64,000 nucleotides of DNA, taken from positions 42,863-106,862 of the forward strand of contig NZ_LSRE01000017.1 of assembly GCF_001575205.1 (NCBI RefSeq). Reading direction: 5' to 3'. Under the pieces are notes generated by a model that made no database searches, had not been told where the DNA came from, and worked only from the letters and a program-made list of their open reading frames with translations. Of this stretch, positions 9,755 through 18,322 are shown piece after piece. The stretch's first letter is position 1; each line of letters opens with the position of its first letter. A program made the position numbers and the translations under genes. This stretch comes from Tsukamurella pseudospumae (GTDB lineage: Bacteria > Actinomycetota > Actinomycetes > Mycobacteriales > Mycobacteriaceae).

Positions 9755-10659
9755 GTCTGACCGCTCCCGCCGCTCCCGCCACTGCGCCGGCCCCGCGAGC
9801 GCCGCCCGCCGCGCCGCCGACGCGGCTTCGGCGGGTCGTTGCGGACCGCGTTGCGTTCGGCCGCCGCCTTCTCATAGGCCGACGGTTCGCTGCGGGGCTC
9901 GGCGGCGACGCGGGCCGCGAGCTCCGACGGATCGGCCGTGAGGTCCTCGATCACGGTGCGCGCCGTGGCGACGAGCTTGCGCTCGTCGGAGTAGGTGAGC
10001 CGGGTCGCGAGCTCGGCGAGCGGCACCCACGCCACCTCCGAGACCTCGTAGTCCTCGGCCGAGAGGTCGCCGCTCTGCCAGGACAGCAGGAAGTGGTGCA
10101 CCGTCTTGTGCACGCGGCGCCCCTCGACGGCGAACCAGTAGTCGATCTTCCCGATCGGCGCGAGGACGGAGCCGGTCAGTCCCGTCTCCTCCGCGATCTC
10201 CCGGATCGCGGTGAGCTCGGCGGTCTCGCCCGTCTCGATGTGGCCCTTGGGCAGCGACCACAGGGTGCGGCCGCGGCGGTCCACGCGCCCGATGAGTGCG
10301 GCCCGGAGCTCGTCGTCACCGTCGAACCCCGCGACCACGAGGCCGCCGGCGGAGGTCTCGCGGACCGTGCGGATGCGCGGGTCGGGGCGGCCCCGTCCCG
10401 GTGCCGGACGCTTCGACGTGGGCGTCGGTCCACCCTGCTTGCGGGTGGGCTTGGCCGGCCGTACCTGGTCCGACGGTGCCGCGTCCGGCTCCGGTGCGAC
10501 CTTCTGGTCGGCGACGGCCGCCAACTGCGCCCGGCCCCGCCCACGGCCACCGCGCCGCCGTCTCCGCCGGGGCCGGGGGGCGGCCCCTCCCGCGGAGTCG
10601 CCGACGGAGCCCTGGCGCTGGGGGCGCCCGGGGCTGTCGGCGGATTCGGCGGAGGTCAC
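9751..10659 (-). CDS. mutT4: NUDIX hydrolase, MutT4-like
   Basis: A 302-residue protein corresponding to Rv3908. The first ~90 residues are low-complexity and basic (runs of Arg and RGGRGRGR), suggesting nucleic-acid contact. The NUDIX fold spans about residues 98-240. The box reads [20 protein letters not shown], followed by TGL, with the expected REXXEE catalytic glutamates. The tail is again Arg/Gly-rich. Mycobacterial MutT4 is linked to hydrolysis of oxidised or other nucleoside diphosphate derivatives; the substrate cannot be read from sequence. It starts with GTG, is divergent from pcnA with a 74-bp gap, and is first in the mutT4 / DUF6049 / mviN operon. Confidence 0.88.
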   Translation of the reverse strand: MTSAESADSPGRPQRQGSVGDSAGGAAPRPRRRRRRGGRGRGRAQLAAVADQKVAPEPDAAPSDQVRPAKPTRKQGGPTPTSKRPAPGRGRPDPRIRTVRETSAGGLVVAGFDGDDELRAALIGRVDRRGRTLWSLPKGHIETGETAELTAIREIAEETGLTGSVLAPIGKIDYWFAVEGRRVHKTVHHFLLSWQSGDLSAEDYEVSEVAWVPLAELATRLTYSDERKLVATARTVIEDLTADPSELAARVAAEPRSEPSAYEKAAAERNAVRNDPPKPRRRRGGRRSRGRRSGGSGGSGQT

Positions 10660-10733
10660 CCCCCGATGCTACTGGCCGGTCGGTCCCGGATACGCCACCG
10701 TCGCGTTTTCGACCGGCAGTAGACTGGCGTGTC

Positions 10734-12194
10734 GTGACCGAGACCCCTGAGCAGGCGCGCGCGGAGCGGCGTACCCGACTGTTGGCGGCCGCGCACATCT
10801 CGCTGCGCGAATTGTCCGACGTGCTGGTGCCGCTGGGCACCCGGTTCGCCGACGCGGGTCACGAGCTGTACCTCGTGGGCGGCTCGGTCCGCGACGCGCT
10901 GCTGGGCCGGCTGACCAGCGATCTCGACTTCACCACGGACGCCCGCCCGGAGCAGGTCCAGGACCTGCTGCGCGGCTGGGCCGACGCGATGTGGGACACC
11001 GGGATCGAGTTCGGCACCGTCAGCGCCGCCTTCCACGACCAGCAGATCGAGATCACCACCTACCGCGCCGAGGCCTACGACCGGGTGACCCGCAACCCCG
11101 TGGTCCGGTTCGGCGAGAACCTGCACGACGATCTGGTGCGCCGGGACTTCACGATCAACGCGATGGCCGTGCGCGTCGGCCGCGGCGGCGCCGAGGACTT
11201 CCACGACCCGCTGAACGGCCTCGACGCGCTGCTCGCGGGCCTGATCGACACGCCGGCCACCCCGGAGGAGTCCTTCTCCGACGATCCCCTGCGGATGCTC
11301 CGCGCGGCGCGGTTCGTCTCCCAGCTGGGGTTCGCCGTCGCGCCGCGCGTGCTGGCCGCGATGACCGACATGGCGCCGGAGATCGACCGGATCACCGCCG
11401 AGCGGGTCCGGGCGGAGCTGGACAAGCTGATCCTGGGCGAACACCCCGTCGACGGCATCGTGCTGCTGGTGGACGCCGGGCTCGCGCAGCGCGTGATCCC
11501 CGAGATCCCCGGCATGAAGCTGGCGATCGACGAGCACCACCAGCACAAGGACGTCTTCTGGCACTCGATGACGGTGCTGCAGCAGGCCATCGACCTCGAG
11601 GAGTCGGATCCCGACCTGATCCTGCGCTGGGCCGCCCTGCTGCACGACATCGGCAAGCCCGACACCCGCCGCCACGAGCCGAACGGCGGTGTCTCGTTCC
11701 ACCACCACGAGGTGGTCGGCGCCAAGATGGTGCGAAAGCGGATGCGGGCGCTGGCCTATCCCAAGGCCGTCACCGAGGACGTCGCGCAGCTCGTGTTCCT
11801 GCACCTGCGCTTCCACGGTTACGGCGACGGGCAGTGGACCGACTCGGCGGTGCGGCGCTACGTCACCGACGCCGGCCCGCTGCTCCCCCGCCTGCACAAG
11901 CTGGTCCGCGCCGACTGCACCACTCGCAACAAGCGGCGCGCCGCGCGGCTGCAGGCCACCTACGACGGGCTCGAGCGTCGCATCGAGGACCTCGCCGCGC
12001 GGGAGGACCTCGCGCGGGTGCGGCCGGACCTCGACGGCAACGCGATCATGGAGTTGCTCGGCCTGTCGCCCGGCCCGGAGGTCGGCGCGGCGTGGAAGTT
12101 CCTCAAGGAGCTGCGTCTCGACCGCGGCCCGCTCGACCGCGACGAGGCCGAGGCCGAGCTGACGAAGTGGTGGGCGGAGCGGCAGGGCCCCTAG
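10734..12194 (+). CDS. pcnA: CCA tRNA nucleotidyltransferase
   Basis: A 486-residue class II CCA-adding enzyme that builds or repairs the 3'-CCA end of tRNAs; it matches Rv3907c in length and position. The head domain carries LVGGSVRDALLG and LDFTTDA with the two metal-binding acidic residues (about residues 47-65). NDLVRRDFTINAMA and DDPLRMLRAARF mark the neck. An HD domain follows, with LLHDIGK near residue 303 and HHHEVVGAKM. The GTG at 10734 is chosen because the open frame upstream lacks family similarity and would run through the divergent mutT4 gene. The 3' end overlaps the convergent small secreted protein by 4 nt. Confidence 0.95.
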   Translation: MTETPEQARAERRTRLLAAAHISLRELSDVLVPLGTRFADAGHELYLVGGSVRDALLGRLTSDLDFTTDARPEQVQDLLRGWADAMWDTGIEFGTVSAAFHDQQIEITTYRAEAYDRVTRNPVVRFGENLHDDLVRRDFTINAMAVRVGRGGAEDFHDPLNGLDALLAGLIDTPATPEESFSDDPLRMLRAARFVSQLGFAVAPRVLAAMTDMAPEIDRITAERVRAELDKLILGEHPVDGIVLLVDAGLAQRVIPEIPGMKLAIDEHHQHKDVFWHSMTVLQQAIDLEESDPDLILRWAALLHDIGKPDTRRHEPNGGVSFHHHEVVGAKMVRKRMRALAYPKAVTEDVAQLVFLHLRFHGYGDGQWTDSAVRRYVTDAGPLLPRLHKLVRADCTTRNKRRAARLQATYDGLERRIEDLAAREDLARVRPDLDGNAIMELLGLSPGPEVGAAWKFLKELRLDRGPLDRDEAEAELTKWWAERQGP

Positions 12195-12691
12195 CGGGGT
12201 TCCGTGTACGGCGTGCGCGGTCCGGGGATCGCGGCGATCCGCTTGTCGAGGTCGCTCGGGAGCTTGCCGAGCGCCGCCCAGCCGCGCGGTTCGGGGTTCT
12301 CGACGCTGGCCTCGAGGACCGTGCCGTCGGCGGCGCGCACGGTGGCCGCGACGATCCAGCCGTCGTAGATCACGGCCTTCCGGTCGTAGTTCGGGCGGTT
12401 GCGGAGCACGTGCTCGGCGATGGCACGCAGGTCGGCGACGTCCGCGGGCTTGCCGCGCAGCTCGACGAGGCCGCCCTCCGAGGACACCGCCTTGGTGATG
12501 ATGCGTCCGTCGGCGTACACGGTGGTCCGCGGCGGCGTCTGCCTGGCGAGGGTGAGGAAGACGTGGGTGCGAACGTCGACGACCACGGTGTTCCCGGGCG
12601 TCTGCGCCGGCGTGGGAGCGGCCGTGGCCGGACCGGCTACCGACACGGCGAGTCCGATCACGAGCGCGGCGGTCCCGAGTGTGTACCTCAT
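12191..12691 (-). CDS. small secreted protein of unknown function
   Basis: A 166-residue protein with a clear signal peptide (MRYTLGTAALVIGLAVSVAG, then PATAA, cleavage near residue 25). A Pro/Thr-rich spacer leads into a globular domain of about 130 residues containing DVRTHVFLTLARQTPP, an ELRGKPADVADLRAIAEHVL helix and YDGWIVAATVRAADG. I do not recognise the family. The ATG at 12691 gives the canonical signal peptide; an ATG ten codons upstream would spoil it. The AT-richer DNA upstream (12692-12763, ATATCGAATCG) probably holds its promoter. Confidence 0.75.
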   Translation of the reverse strand: MRYTLGTAALVIGLAVSVAGPATAAPTPAQTPGNTVVVDVRTHVFLTLARQTPPRTTVYADGRIITKAVSSEGGLVELRGKPADVADLRAIAEHVLRNRPNYDRKAVIYDGWIVAATVRAADGTVLEASVENPEPRGWAALGKLPSDLDKRIAAIPGPRTPYTEPR

Positions 12692-12763
12692 GGCGTCAGC
12701 GTAGCCCGGATCGCACGACATCGAATATCGAATCGTTGTTGATACACGATGGAGTCGGACGCG

Positions 12764-13285
12764 CTACCGAGCGAGCGGGGTGGCCCCGTCGACGGTGCCG
12801 TCCCCGTCGGTGTCGAACAGCAGGACGTCCGGCGCACCGTCGTTGTCCGTGTCGACCACGGCCTGCCGGGGCGGTTGCCCGGCCTCGGCGGGGACCGGCG
12901 TGACCGGTGGATTCGTCTCCTGCTCACCGACGCGCCCCACGCCCGGGATCGGGCAGGTCGACGGTGCCCGCGGCGCCGTCCCGATGGTGCCGGTCCCCGC
13001 GGGTGGTGCCGGCGCCGCAGATGTCGTCGGTGCCTCGGCGGGAGCCGGCTGCGACCACGTGCCGGATCCGTCGTCGCGGTAGCGGGTCTCGCGGACGCCG
13101 TCGTCATCGAGGTCGAGCGCGGCGACATCGGCCCGGCCGTCCCCGTCGAGGTCGATCATCGCGTCGTCGACGCGACCGTCGCCGTCGAAGTCGAGCCGGA
13201 CCGCGCCCTGCGTGCCGGGTGAGGTCCAGCGGGTGGCGTTCCCGTCACCGTCGCCGAACCAGTACTCGATCGAAAAGTCCCCCAT
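12764..13285 (-). CDS. DUF6802-like protein with repeated DxDxDG loops
   Basis: A 173-residue acidic protein. Five EF-hand-like calcium loops are visible: three close together in the N-terminal third (DFDGDGRVDDA, DLDGDGRADVA, DLDDDGVRE) and two at the C-terminus (DTDNDGAPDV, DTDGDGTVDG). A Pro/Ala/Thr-rich linker of about 60 residues with a single Cys separates them. No signal peptide is evident, although related DUF6802 proteins of Mycobacteriales are often cell-associated. Calcium binding is inferred from the loop pattern only. Its start codon lies 1 bp from the stop of the upstream MFS gene, so the two are probably co-transcribed. Confidence 0.7.
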   Translation of the reverse strand: MGDFSIEYWFGDGDGNATRWTSPGTQGAVRLDFDGDGRVDDAMIDLDGDGRADVAALDLDDDGVRETRYRDDGSGTWSQPAPAEAPTTSAAPAPPAGTGTIGTAPRAPSTCPIPGVGRVGEQETNPPVTPVPAEAGQPPRQAVVDTDNDGAPDVLLFDTDGDGTVDGATPLAR

Positions 13286-13286
13286 A

Positions 13287-14612
13287 TCAATTGGACGCGC
13301 GAGCGGCCTCGGCGGTTCCCGTGCGGCGGTAGAGCAGGACCACGACGATCACGGCGACGGCGTAGAGGACCGCACCGGCGGCGGCGAGCGGCCGGGAGGC
13401 ACCGTCGAACGGGACGACGGCGGCGGCGAACGCGACCGCGCCCACGAAGGTCACGTTGAAGAGGGCGTCCTGGAAGGCGAAGACCTGCCCGCGGCGCTCG
13501 TCGGGAACGTCGAGCTGCATGGCCGCGTCGCCGGACAGTTTGACGACCTGACCCGCGAGCCCGAGCACGGCGGCGGCGAGCACCAGGACGACGAAGTTCA
13601 GCGACAGCACCGTCAGCTGGGTGAGGCACGCGGCGATCAGCGCCCCGACCACGGTGTTCCGCCGGCCCCACCGGGCCACGGAGAAGGGGGTCAGCACCGC
13701 GGCGACGAACATGCCCACCGCCGTGGCGCCGGCGACGGACCCGAAGCCGGCCAGCCCCAGTGTGCCGTCGGCGAAGCGGTGCCGGGTCAGGAGGAGCAGC
13801 ATCAGGGTGTTGAAGCCGAACACCACGCGGTGCGCGCCGATGCCGCTGAGGGCCGCCGTCACCGACGGTGCCCGCCAGGCCGCTCGGGCGCCGTGGGCGA
13901 GGCCGGCGGCGACGTCTCGGAGGGCGGTCGGCGACCGCTCGGCGGCGGGGATGTCGTGATCGGGCCCGAGGACGCCCCGGGGGAACCGAGTGGAGAGGAT
14001 CGCCCCGAGCACGGTGACCAGTGCCGCGCAGGCGAGGACTCCGCCGCTCCCGGCGTCGTCGGACCCGAACAGGGCGCGCAGGCCGACTGCCGTGCTCGCG
14101 CCGAGGGCGGTGGCGCCCGCGCCCAGGGTGGTGGTCACGGAGTTCATGGCGACGAGCTGCGGTCGGTCGACGACGTGCGGCAGTGCCGCCGAGAGGCCGG
14201 ACGCCACGAACCGCCCGGCGCCGCCCACTGCGAGCGCGACGATGAAGATGGCGGTCTCCCCCGCCCCGGACGCCAGCACCGCCGCGCACGCGACGATGAG
14301 CAGCGCCCGCACGAGGTTCGCGACGATGAACACGCGCCGCCGGTCCCAGCGGTCGAGGAGTGCGCCGGCGAACGGTCCGATGGCGGAGTACGGCAGCAGC
14401 AGAACGGCGAGGCCGGCCGCGATGTCGGCGGGCGAGGCGTTGCGCTGCGGATTGAAGACGATGGCGGTACCGAGCGCGGCTTGGAACAGGCCCTCCGCGT
14501 ACTGGCTCAGGAGGCGCACGCCGAGGAGTCGCAGCAGGTCGGGCAGGTCGCGGAAGGTCCGCCACGCTGGTTTCGGCGCGGCCGCTGGGGCGTCCGGGCC
14601 GCTGGTGGTCAC
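13287..14612 (-). CDS. MFS transporter (Rv0037c-like)
   Basis: A 441-residue major facilitator superfamily protein with about 12 predicted membrane spans and a soluble N-terminus of about 25 residues. The loop between spans 2 and 3 carries the family motif as LLDRWDRRRV. It resembles the uncharacterised mycobacterial carrier Rv0037c, which is also next to yqgE (Rv0038) in divergent orientation as here. Substrate unknown. The start is GTG; 74 bp separate it from the divergent yqgE start. Confidence 0.85.
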   Translation of the reverse strand: MTTSGPDAPAAAPKPAWRTFRDLPDLLRLLGVRLLSQYAEGLFQAALGTAIVFNPQRNASPADIAAGLAVLLLPYSAIGPFAGALLDRWDRRRVFIVANLVRALLIVACAAVLASGAGETAIFIVALAVGGAGRFVASGLSAALPHVVDRPQLVAMNSVTTTLGAGATALGASTAVGLRALFGSDDAGSGGVLACAALVTVLGAILSTRFPRGVLGPDHDIPAAERSPTALRDVAAGLAHGARAAWRAPSVTAALSGIGAHRVVFGFNTLMLLLLTRHRFADGTLGLAGFGSVAGATAVGMFVAAVLTPFSVARWGRRNTVVGALIAACLTQLTVLSLNFVVLVLAAAVLGLAGQVVKLSGDAAMQLDVPDERRGQVFAFQDALFNVTFVGAVAFAAAVVPFDGASRPLAAAGAVLYAVAVIVVVLLYRRTGTAEAARASN

Positions 14613-14686
14613 GGACTACAGCCTATCGAGGTGGAGCCTTCCCCGTCGGCGGACCCCGTCGCTCGTCCGCGTGCCATGATGGGGGT

Positions 14687-15316
14687 GTGGGTCCCGATCG
14701 TTCGAATGAATCCGCTCCCCGGGACGCGTCCTCCGGTGAACCGGCCGGCGCGGGTTTCGACGTGTCGTCCGGCACGCTCCTGGTGGCCTCGCCGGAGCTG
14801 ATCGAGCCCACCTTCTCCCGCACCGTGGTGTACCTCATCGAGCACAACGAGTCGGGCAGCCTGGGCGTGGTCCTCAACCGCCCGAGCGAGTCCGCGGTGC
14901 ACGGCGTCCTTCCCCAGTGGCACGACCTCGCGGCCAAGCCGAAGGCCGTCTTCGTCGGTGGTCCCGTCAATCAGTCGGCGGCCCTGTGCCTGGGTGTGGC
15001 GAAGGCGGGCGTCGACGTCAGCGGTATCCGCGGCCTGCAGCCGGTGTCCGGCCGCGTCGTGCTGGTGGATCTGGACTCGGACGTCGAGATGATGGACGAG
15101 CTGCTCGACGGTGTGCGCGTGTTCGCCGGCTACAGCGGCTGGGGCATGGGTCAGCTCGACGACGAGCTCGAGCGCGACGACTGGATCCCCTGCGGTTCGC
15201 TGCACACCGACGTGCTGGTGCCCGCGCGGGTTGATCTGTGGGGCAAGGTCCTGCGCCGCCAGGGCTTCCCCACCTCGCTGCTGGCGACGCATCCGGTGGA
15301 CGTCTCCGTCAACTAG
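14687..15316 (+). CDS. yqgE: UPF0301 / YqgE-AlgH family protein
   Basis: A 209-residue protein of the YqgE/AlgH family (Rv0038-like). Family features are GTLLVASPELIEPTFSRTVV, the strongly conserved LGVVLNRPSE, VFVGGPVNQSA, FAGYSGWGMGQLDDEL and WIPCG. Its biochemical role is not established in any organism. The first ~25 residues are polar and not conserved. The GTG at 14687 is used, preceded by G-rich sequence. The gene ends just ahead of an iron box that belongs to the next transcription unit. Confidence 0.92.
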   Translation: MGPDRSNESAPRDASSGEPAGAGFDVSSGTLLVASPELIEPTFSRTVVYLIEHNESGSLGVVLNRPSESAVHGVLPQWHDLAAKPKAVFVGGPVNQSAALCLGVAKAGVDVSGIRGLQPVSGRVVLVDLDSDVEMMDELLDGVRVFAGYSGWGMGQLDDELERDDWIPCGSLHTDVLVPARVDLWGKVLRRQGFPTSLLATHPVDVSVN

Positions 15317-15321
15317 AAGAC

Positions 15322-15340
15322 TTAGGTTAGTCTTACCTTC
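15322..15340 (+). promoter_or_regulatory. IdeR/DtxR iron box
   Basis: The 19 bp TTAGGTTAGTCTTACCTTC match the IdeR/DtxR consensus TTAGGTTAGSCTWACCTAA at 16 of 19 positions, with the inner palindrome intact. The box lies 20 bp before the ATG of the first binding-protein gene. It should repress the two-gene operon when iron is plentiful. Confidence 0.85.
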
Positions 15341-15359
15341 CTGACACTCAGGAGGGTTC

Positions 15360-16358
15360 ATGAAGCGGAGCACCACGGCGTTCGTCGCAGCGGTATCGGT
15401 GGTCGGGTTCGTCACGGCGGCGTGCGGCGGTGCGGGCTCCGACGGTGCCGCCCCCGCAGCCAAGACCGTCACGATCACGCAGGTCCAGGGCGTGACGGAG
15501 TTTCCGGTCGGGCCGACGCGCATCGTCGCCGCCGGCTACTCGATCGACAACCTGCTCGCGCTCGGCATCAAGCCCGCGGCGGTGATCGAGGGGCAGGTCC
15601 CGCTCCCGGCGCCCTGGCACGGGAACAGGCTCGACGGTGTCCCGATCATCAAGATGCCCGACAAGCGGACCGTCCCGGTCGAGGAGGTCGCGAAGTACCG
15701 CCCCGATCTGTTCGTCGGCGACAACCAGGTCGTGTCCACCAACTACGACCGGCTCGCGCCCGTCTCGAAGGTGCTCGGCGGTATCGACAAGGACGGTTCC
15801 AAGGCGGCGTGGGACGTCCAGCTCGAGGCGCTCGGACAGATCCTCGGGAAGCAGACGGAGGCGTCGAAGGTGATCGCCGACGACAAGGCGAACGTCGCCG
15901 CCGTGCGCCAGCGGAACCCCGGGCTCGACGGCAGGACCGCCGTCGTCGCGCAGTACATCGCCGCGTCCAGCAACTTCAACCTCGTCGCCCAGGCGAACGA
16001 CCCGACGAACAGGTTCTTCGCGGAGCTCGGCATGAGCCTGCCGAAGGGCATCCGTGAGAACCCGGCGTTCTCGGCGAACACCACGATCCAGGGCGGCCGG
16101 GCACCGGTGTCGCTGGAGCAGCTGCCCACGATCAGTGCGAACTTCATGGCGATCTACCCCAACGGCGCGGGCGAGGCCGACCTGCAGCGCCTCCCCGGGT
16201 GCGCGGGCCTTCCCCAGGTGGTGAACGGCACCACGCTGGTCTCCGATCTGCACACCATCGTGTCCATGAACCAGCCGACCTCCTTGAGTCGTGCCTGGAT
16301 CCTGCAGAAGATCGAGCCGATGCTGGCGAAGGTCGCGACCCAGCCGGTGGTCGCCTGA
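15360..16358 (+). CDS. iron-siderophore ABC transporter substrate-binding lipoprotein (paralogue 1)
   Basis: A 332-residue type III (FepB/FhuD-like) solute-binding protein. The signal peptide ends in the lipobox VTAAC, so it should be a lipoprotein on the outer face of the membrane. Family features are RIVAAGYSIDNLLALGIKP, VEEVAKYRPDLFVG and AVVAQYIAASSNFNLVAQ. The IdeR box immediately upstream supports a role in ferric-siderophore (or haem) capture. A good ribosome site (AGGAGG) precedes the ATG. The stop overlaps the start of the paralogue by one base (TGATG). No permease or ATPase gene is nearby, so the partner transporter must be elsewhere. Confidence 0.88.
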   Translation: MKRSTTAFVAAVSVVGFVTAACGGAGSDGAAPAAKTVTITQVQGVTEFPVGPTRIVAAGYSIDNLLALGIKPAAVIEGQVPLPAPWHGNRLDGVPIIKMPDKRTVPVEEVAKYRPDLFVGDNQVVSTNYDRLAPVSKVLGGIDKDGSKAAWDVQLEALGQILGKQTEASKVIADDKANVAAVRQRNPGLDGRTAVVAQYIAASSNFNLVAQANDPTNRFFAELGMSLPKGIRENPAFSANTTIQGGRAPVSLEQLPTISANFMAIYPNGAGEADLQRLPGCAGLPQVVNGTTLVSDLHTIVSMNQPTSLSRAWILQKIEPMLAKVATQPVVA

Positions 16359-17332
16359 TGAAACGGCTCGCCGGAGTCGTCGCCGCCCTGGCCCTGCTCG
16401 CCGGTTGCGGTTCCAGCCCGACGGGGCCCGCGGCACCGTCGGCCTCCACGGTCTCGATCGCCCAGGCCAACGGGACGCTGGAGTACCCGGTCGGCGCGAA
16501 ACGGATCGTGGCGCAGGGGTACTCGATCGACAATGTGCTGGCCCTGGGGATCAAGCCGGTCGCGATCGTGCAGCTCACGCAGCCGCTGCCCGCGGCGTGG
16601 CAGCGGGAGCTGCTCAAGGACGTGCCGGTGATCAAGGCGTCGGGCGCCTCGAGCCTGCCCGCGGAGGAGATCGCGAAGTACAAGCCGGACCTGTTCGTGG
16701 GCGACCACCGCATCGTGAAGGGCGCGAACTTCACCGCGGTGAGCGGTGTGACGAGGGTGCTGGGCGGTATCGCCGCTACGGGCAAGGACTCGGGCTGGGA
16801 CGCCCAGCTCCTCGCCCTGGGGAAGATCCTCGGCAAGGAGGCCGAGGCGAAACGGGTGATCGCCGCCGATCACGACGCCGTCACGGATTTCGCACGACGG
16901 TATCCGGGGCTGAAGGGGAAGACGGGCTTCGTCGCCCAGTACGCGGCCGCGGCGTCGAGCTTCAACGTGATAGCCAGTCCCGAGGACCCGACGAACACCT
17001 TCTTCGCGGAGCTCGGCCTGACGGTGCCGAAGGCGATCCGCGAGGAGCCGCGCTTCGTCAACCCGGCGACGCGCGGGATGGTCTCGCTGGAGCTCCTCCC
17101 CCGCGTGGGCGCGAACTTCATGGCGATCTACCCGAACGGGGCGACGGGCGAGGACCTTCTGCGGCTCCCGGGCTACTCGGCGTTACCGCAGGTGCAACGG
17201 GGTACCGCGGTAGTGGCCGACCTCGACCTCACCTACTCCGTCTACCAGCCCACGTCCCTGAGCCGGGCCTGGTTCCTGCGGACGATGGAACCGACGCTCG
17301 CGAAGGTCGCGGAGCAACCGGTCGTGGAGTGA
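16358..17332 (+). CDS. iron-siderophore ABC transporter substrate-binding lipoprotein (paralogue 2)
   Basis: A 324-residue tandem paralogue of the preceding protein, with lipobox LLAGC after a short signal peptide. The copies align along their whole length and share GYSIDN(L/V)LALGIKP, EE(V/I)AKY(R/K)PDLFVGD, DPTN(R/T)FFAELG, ANFMAIYPNGA and QPTSLSRAW. Divergence is considerable, so this is an old duplication, perhaps with different ligands. The ATG at 16358 overlaps the upstream stop, so both copies are translated from one iron-controlled message. It ends 3 bp before the convergent SLC10A7-like gene. Confidence 0.87.
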   Translation: MKRLAGVVAALALLAGCGSSPTGPAAPSASTVSIAQANGTLEYPVGAKRIVAQGYSIDNVLALGIKPVAIVQLTQPLPAAWQRELLKDVPVIKASGASSLPAEEIAKYKPDLFVGDHRIVKGANFTAVSGVTRVLGGIAATGKDSGWDAQLLALGKILGKEAEAKRVIAADHDAVTDFARRYPGLKGKTGFVAQYAAAASSFNVIASPEDPTNTFFAELGLTVPKAIREEPRFVNPATRGMVSLELLPRVGANFMAIYPNGATGEDLLRLPGYSALPQVQRGTAVVADLDLTYSVYQPTSLSRAWFLRTMEPTLAKVAEQPVVE

Positions 17333-17335
17333 AGG

Positions 17336-18319
17336 TCAGGCGGGGGCGGGCTCGAGCTCGCGTCCGTACCGGGCGGCCATCCACGCGCACATCATCAGCT
17401 GGATCTGATGGAAGATCATCAGCGGCAGCACCAGCAGCCCCACGGGTTGCCCGGCGAAGAGCACAGCGGCCATCGGCAGACCCGTGGCCATGGACTTCTT
17501 GGTGCCGCAGAACTGGATGGCGATCATGTCGGCGCGGTCGAAGCCGAGCTTCTCCGCAGTGGCGCGCGTCATCCACAGCATGAGCAGCACCAGCGCCACG
17601 GACAGCACGATCAGCTGCACGACGCCCACCCAGGAGACCTGGCTCCAGATGTGCTCGCGCATGCCCGCCGAGAACGCGGAGTAGACCACCAGCACGATCG
17701 AGCCGCGATCGACGTACTTCAGCGCCGCCGCGTACTTCGTGACGAACCCGCCCACCCACGGCCGCAGCAGCTGGCCGAGCAGGAAGGGCAGCAACAGCTG
17801 CAGGCACAGGTCGACGATCGAGCTGCTGTGGAAGGTCACCTCGCCGGTGGTGGCCATGAGCGCCAGCACCAGCAGCGGCGTCACGAACACGCCGAGCAGG
17901 TTCGACACCGACGCGCTGACGATCGCGCCCGGCACGTTGCCGCCCGCGATCGACGTGAACGCGATGGACGACTGCACCGTCGACGGCAGCAGCGTCAGGA
18001 ACAGGAAGCCCGCGTACAGCTCCGGCCGCAGCAGCACCTCCGGCGCGAACCGCAGCAGCACACCGATGATCGGGAACACCACGAAGGTGAAGCTCAGGAT
18101 CACCACGTGCAGGCGCCAGTGCCGCAGGCCGGCGATGGCCTCTCGCGGGTGGATCCGCGCGCCGTAGAGGAAGAACAGGATCGCGATGGCCACGGTCACC
18201 GCGTCGTCGACGACCGGCTCCGCGCGACCCGTCGCCGGGAACAGCGCCGCGACGCCCACTGCGGCGAAGATCGCCAGGATGAAGCCGTCGATCGACAGCT
18301 TGTCGAGGAGCTTGCGCAT
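17336..18319 (-). CDS. bile acid:sodium symporter-like membrane protein (SLC10A7 type)
   Basis: A 327-residue protein with about ten hydrophobic segments, belonging to the SBF-like group close to SLC10A7. Family marks are FFLYGARIHPREAI, LTLLPSTVQSSIAFTSIAGGN, and the late motif IQFCGTKKSMATGLPMA. In this fold the crossing helices bind sodium and an anionic substrate; the substrate is unknown here. It starts with ATG four bases before the SdpI-like gene's stop region, so the two minus-strand genes are probably one transcription unit. Confidence 0.87.
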   Translation of the reverse strand: MRKLLDKLSIDGFILAIFAAVGVAALFPATGRAEPVVDDAVTVAIAILFFLYGARIHPREAIAGLRHWRLHVVILSFTFVVFPIIGVLLRFAPEVLLRPELYAGFLFLTLLPSTVQSSIAFTSIAGGNVPGAIVSASVSNLLGVFVTPLLVLALMATTGEVTFHSSSIVDLCLQLLLPFLLGQLLRPWVGGFVTKYAAALKYVDRGSIVLVVYSAFSAGMREHIWSQVSWVGVVQLIVLSVALVLLMLWMTRATAEKLGFDRADMIAIQFCGTKKSMATGLPMAAVLFAGQPVGLLVLPLMIFHQIQLMMCAWMAARYGRELEPAPA

Positions 18320-18322
18320 GGG

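Noticed and set aside
10660..10733. Chromosomal replication origin next to pcnA
   Set aside because: The gap is only 74 bp with no DnaA-box cluster, and no dnaA or dnaN gene lies in the window.
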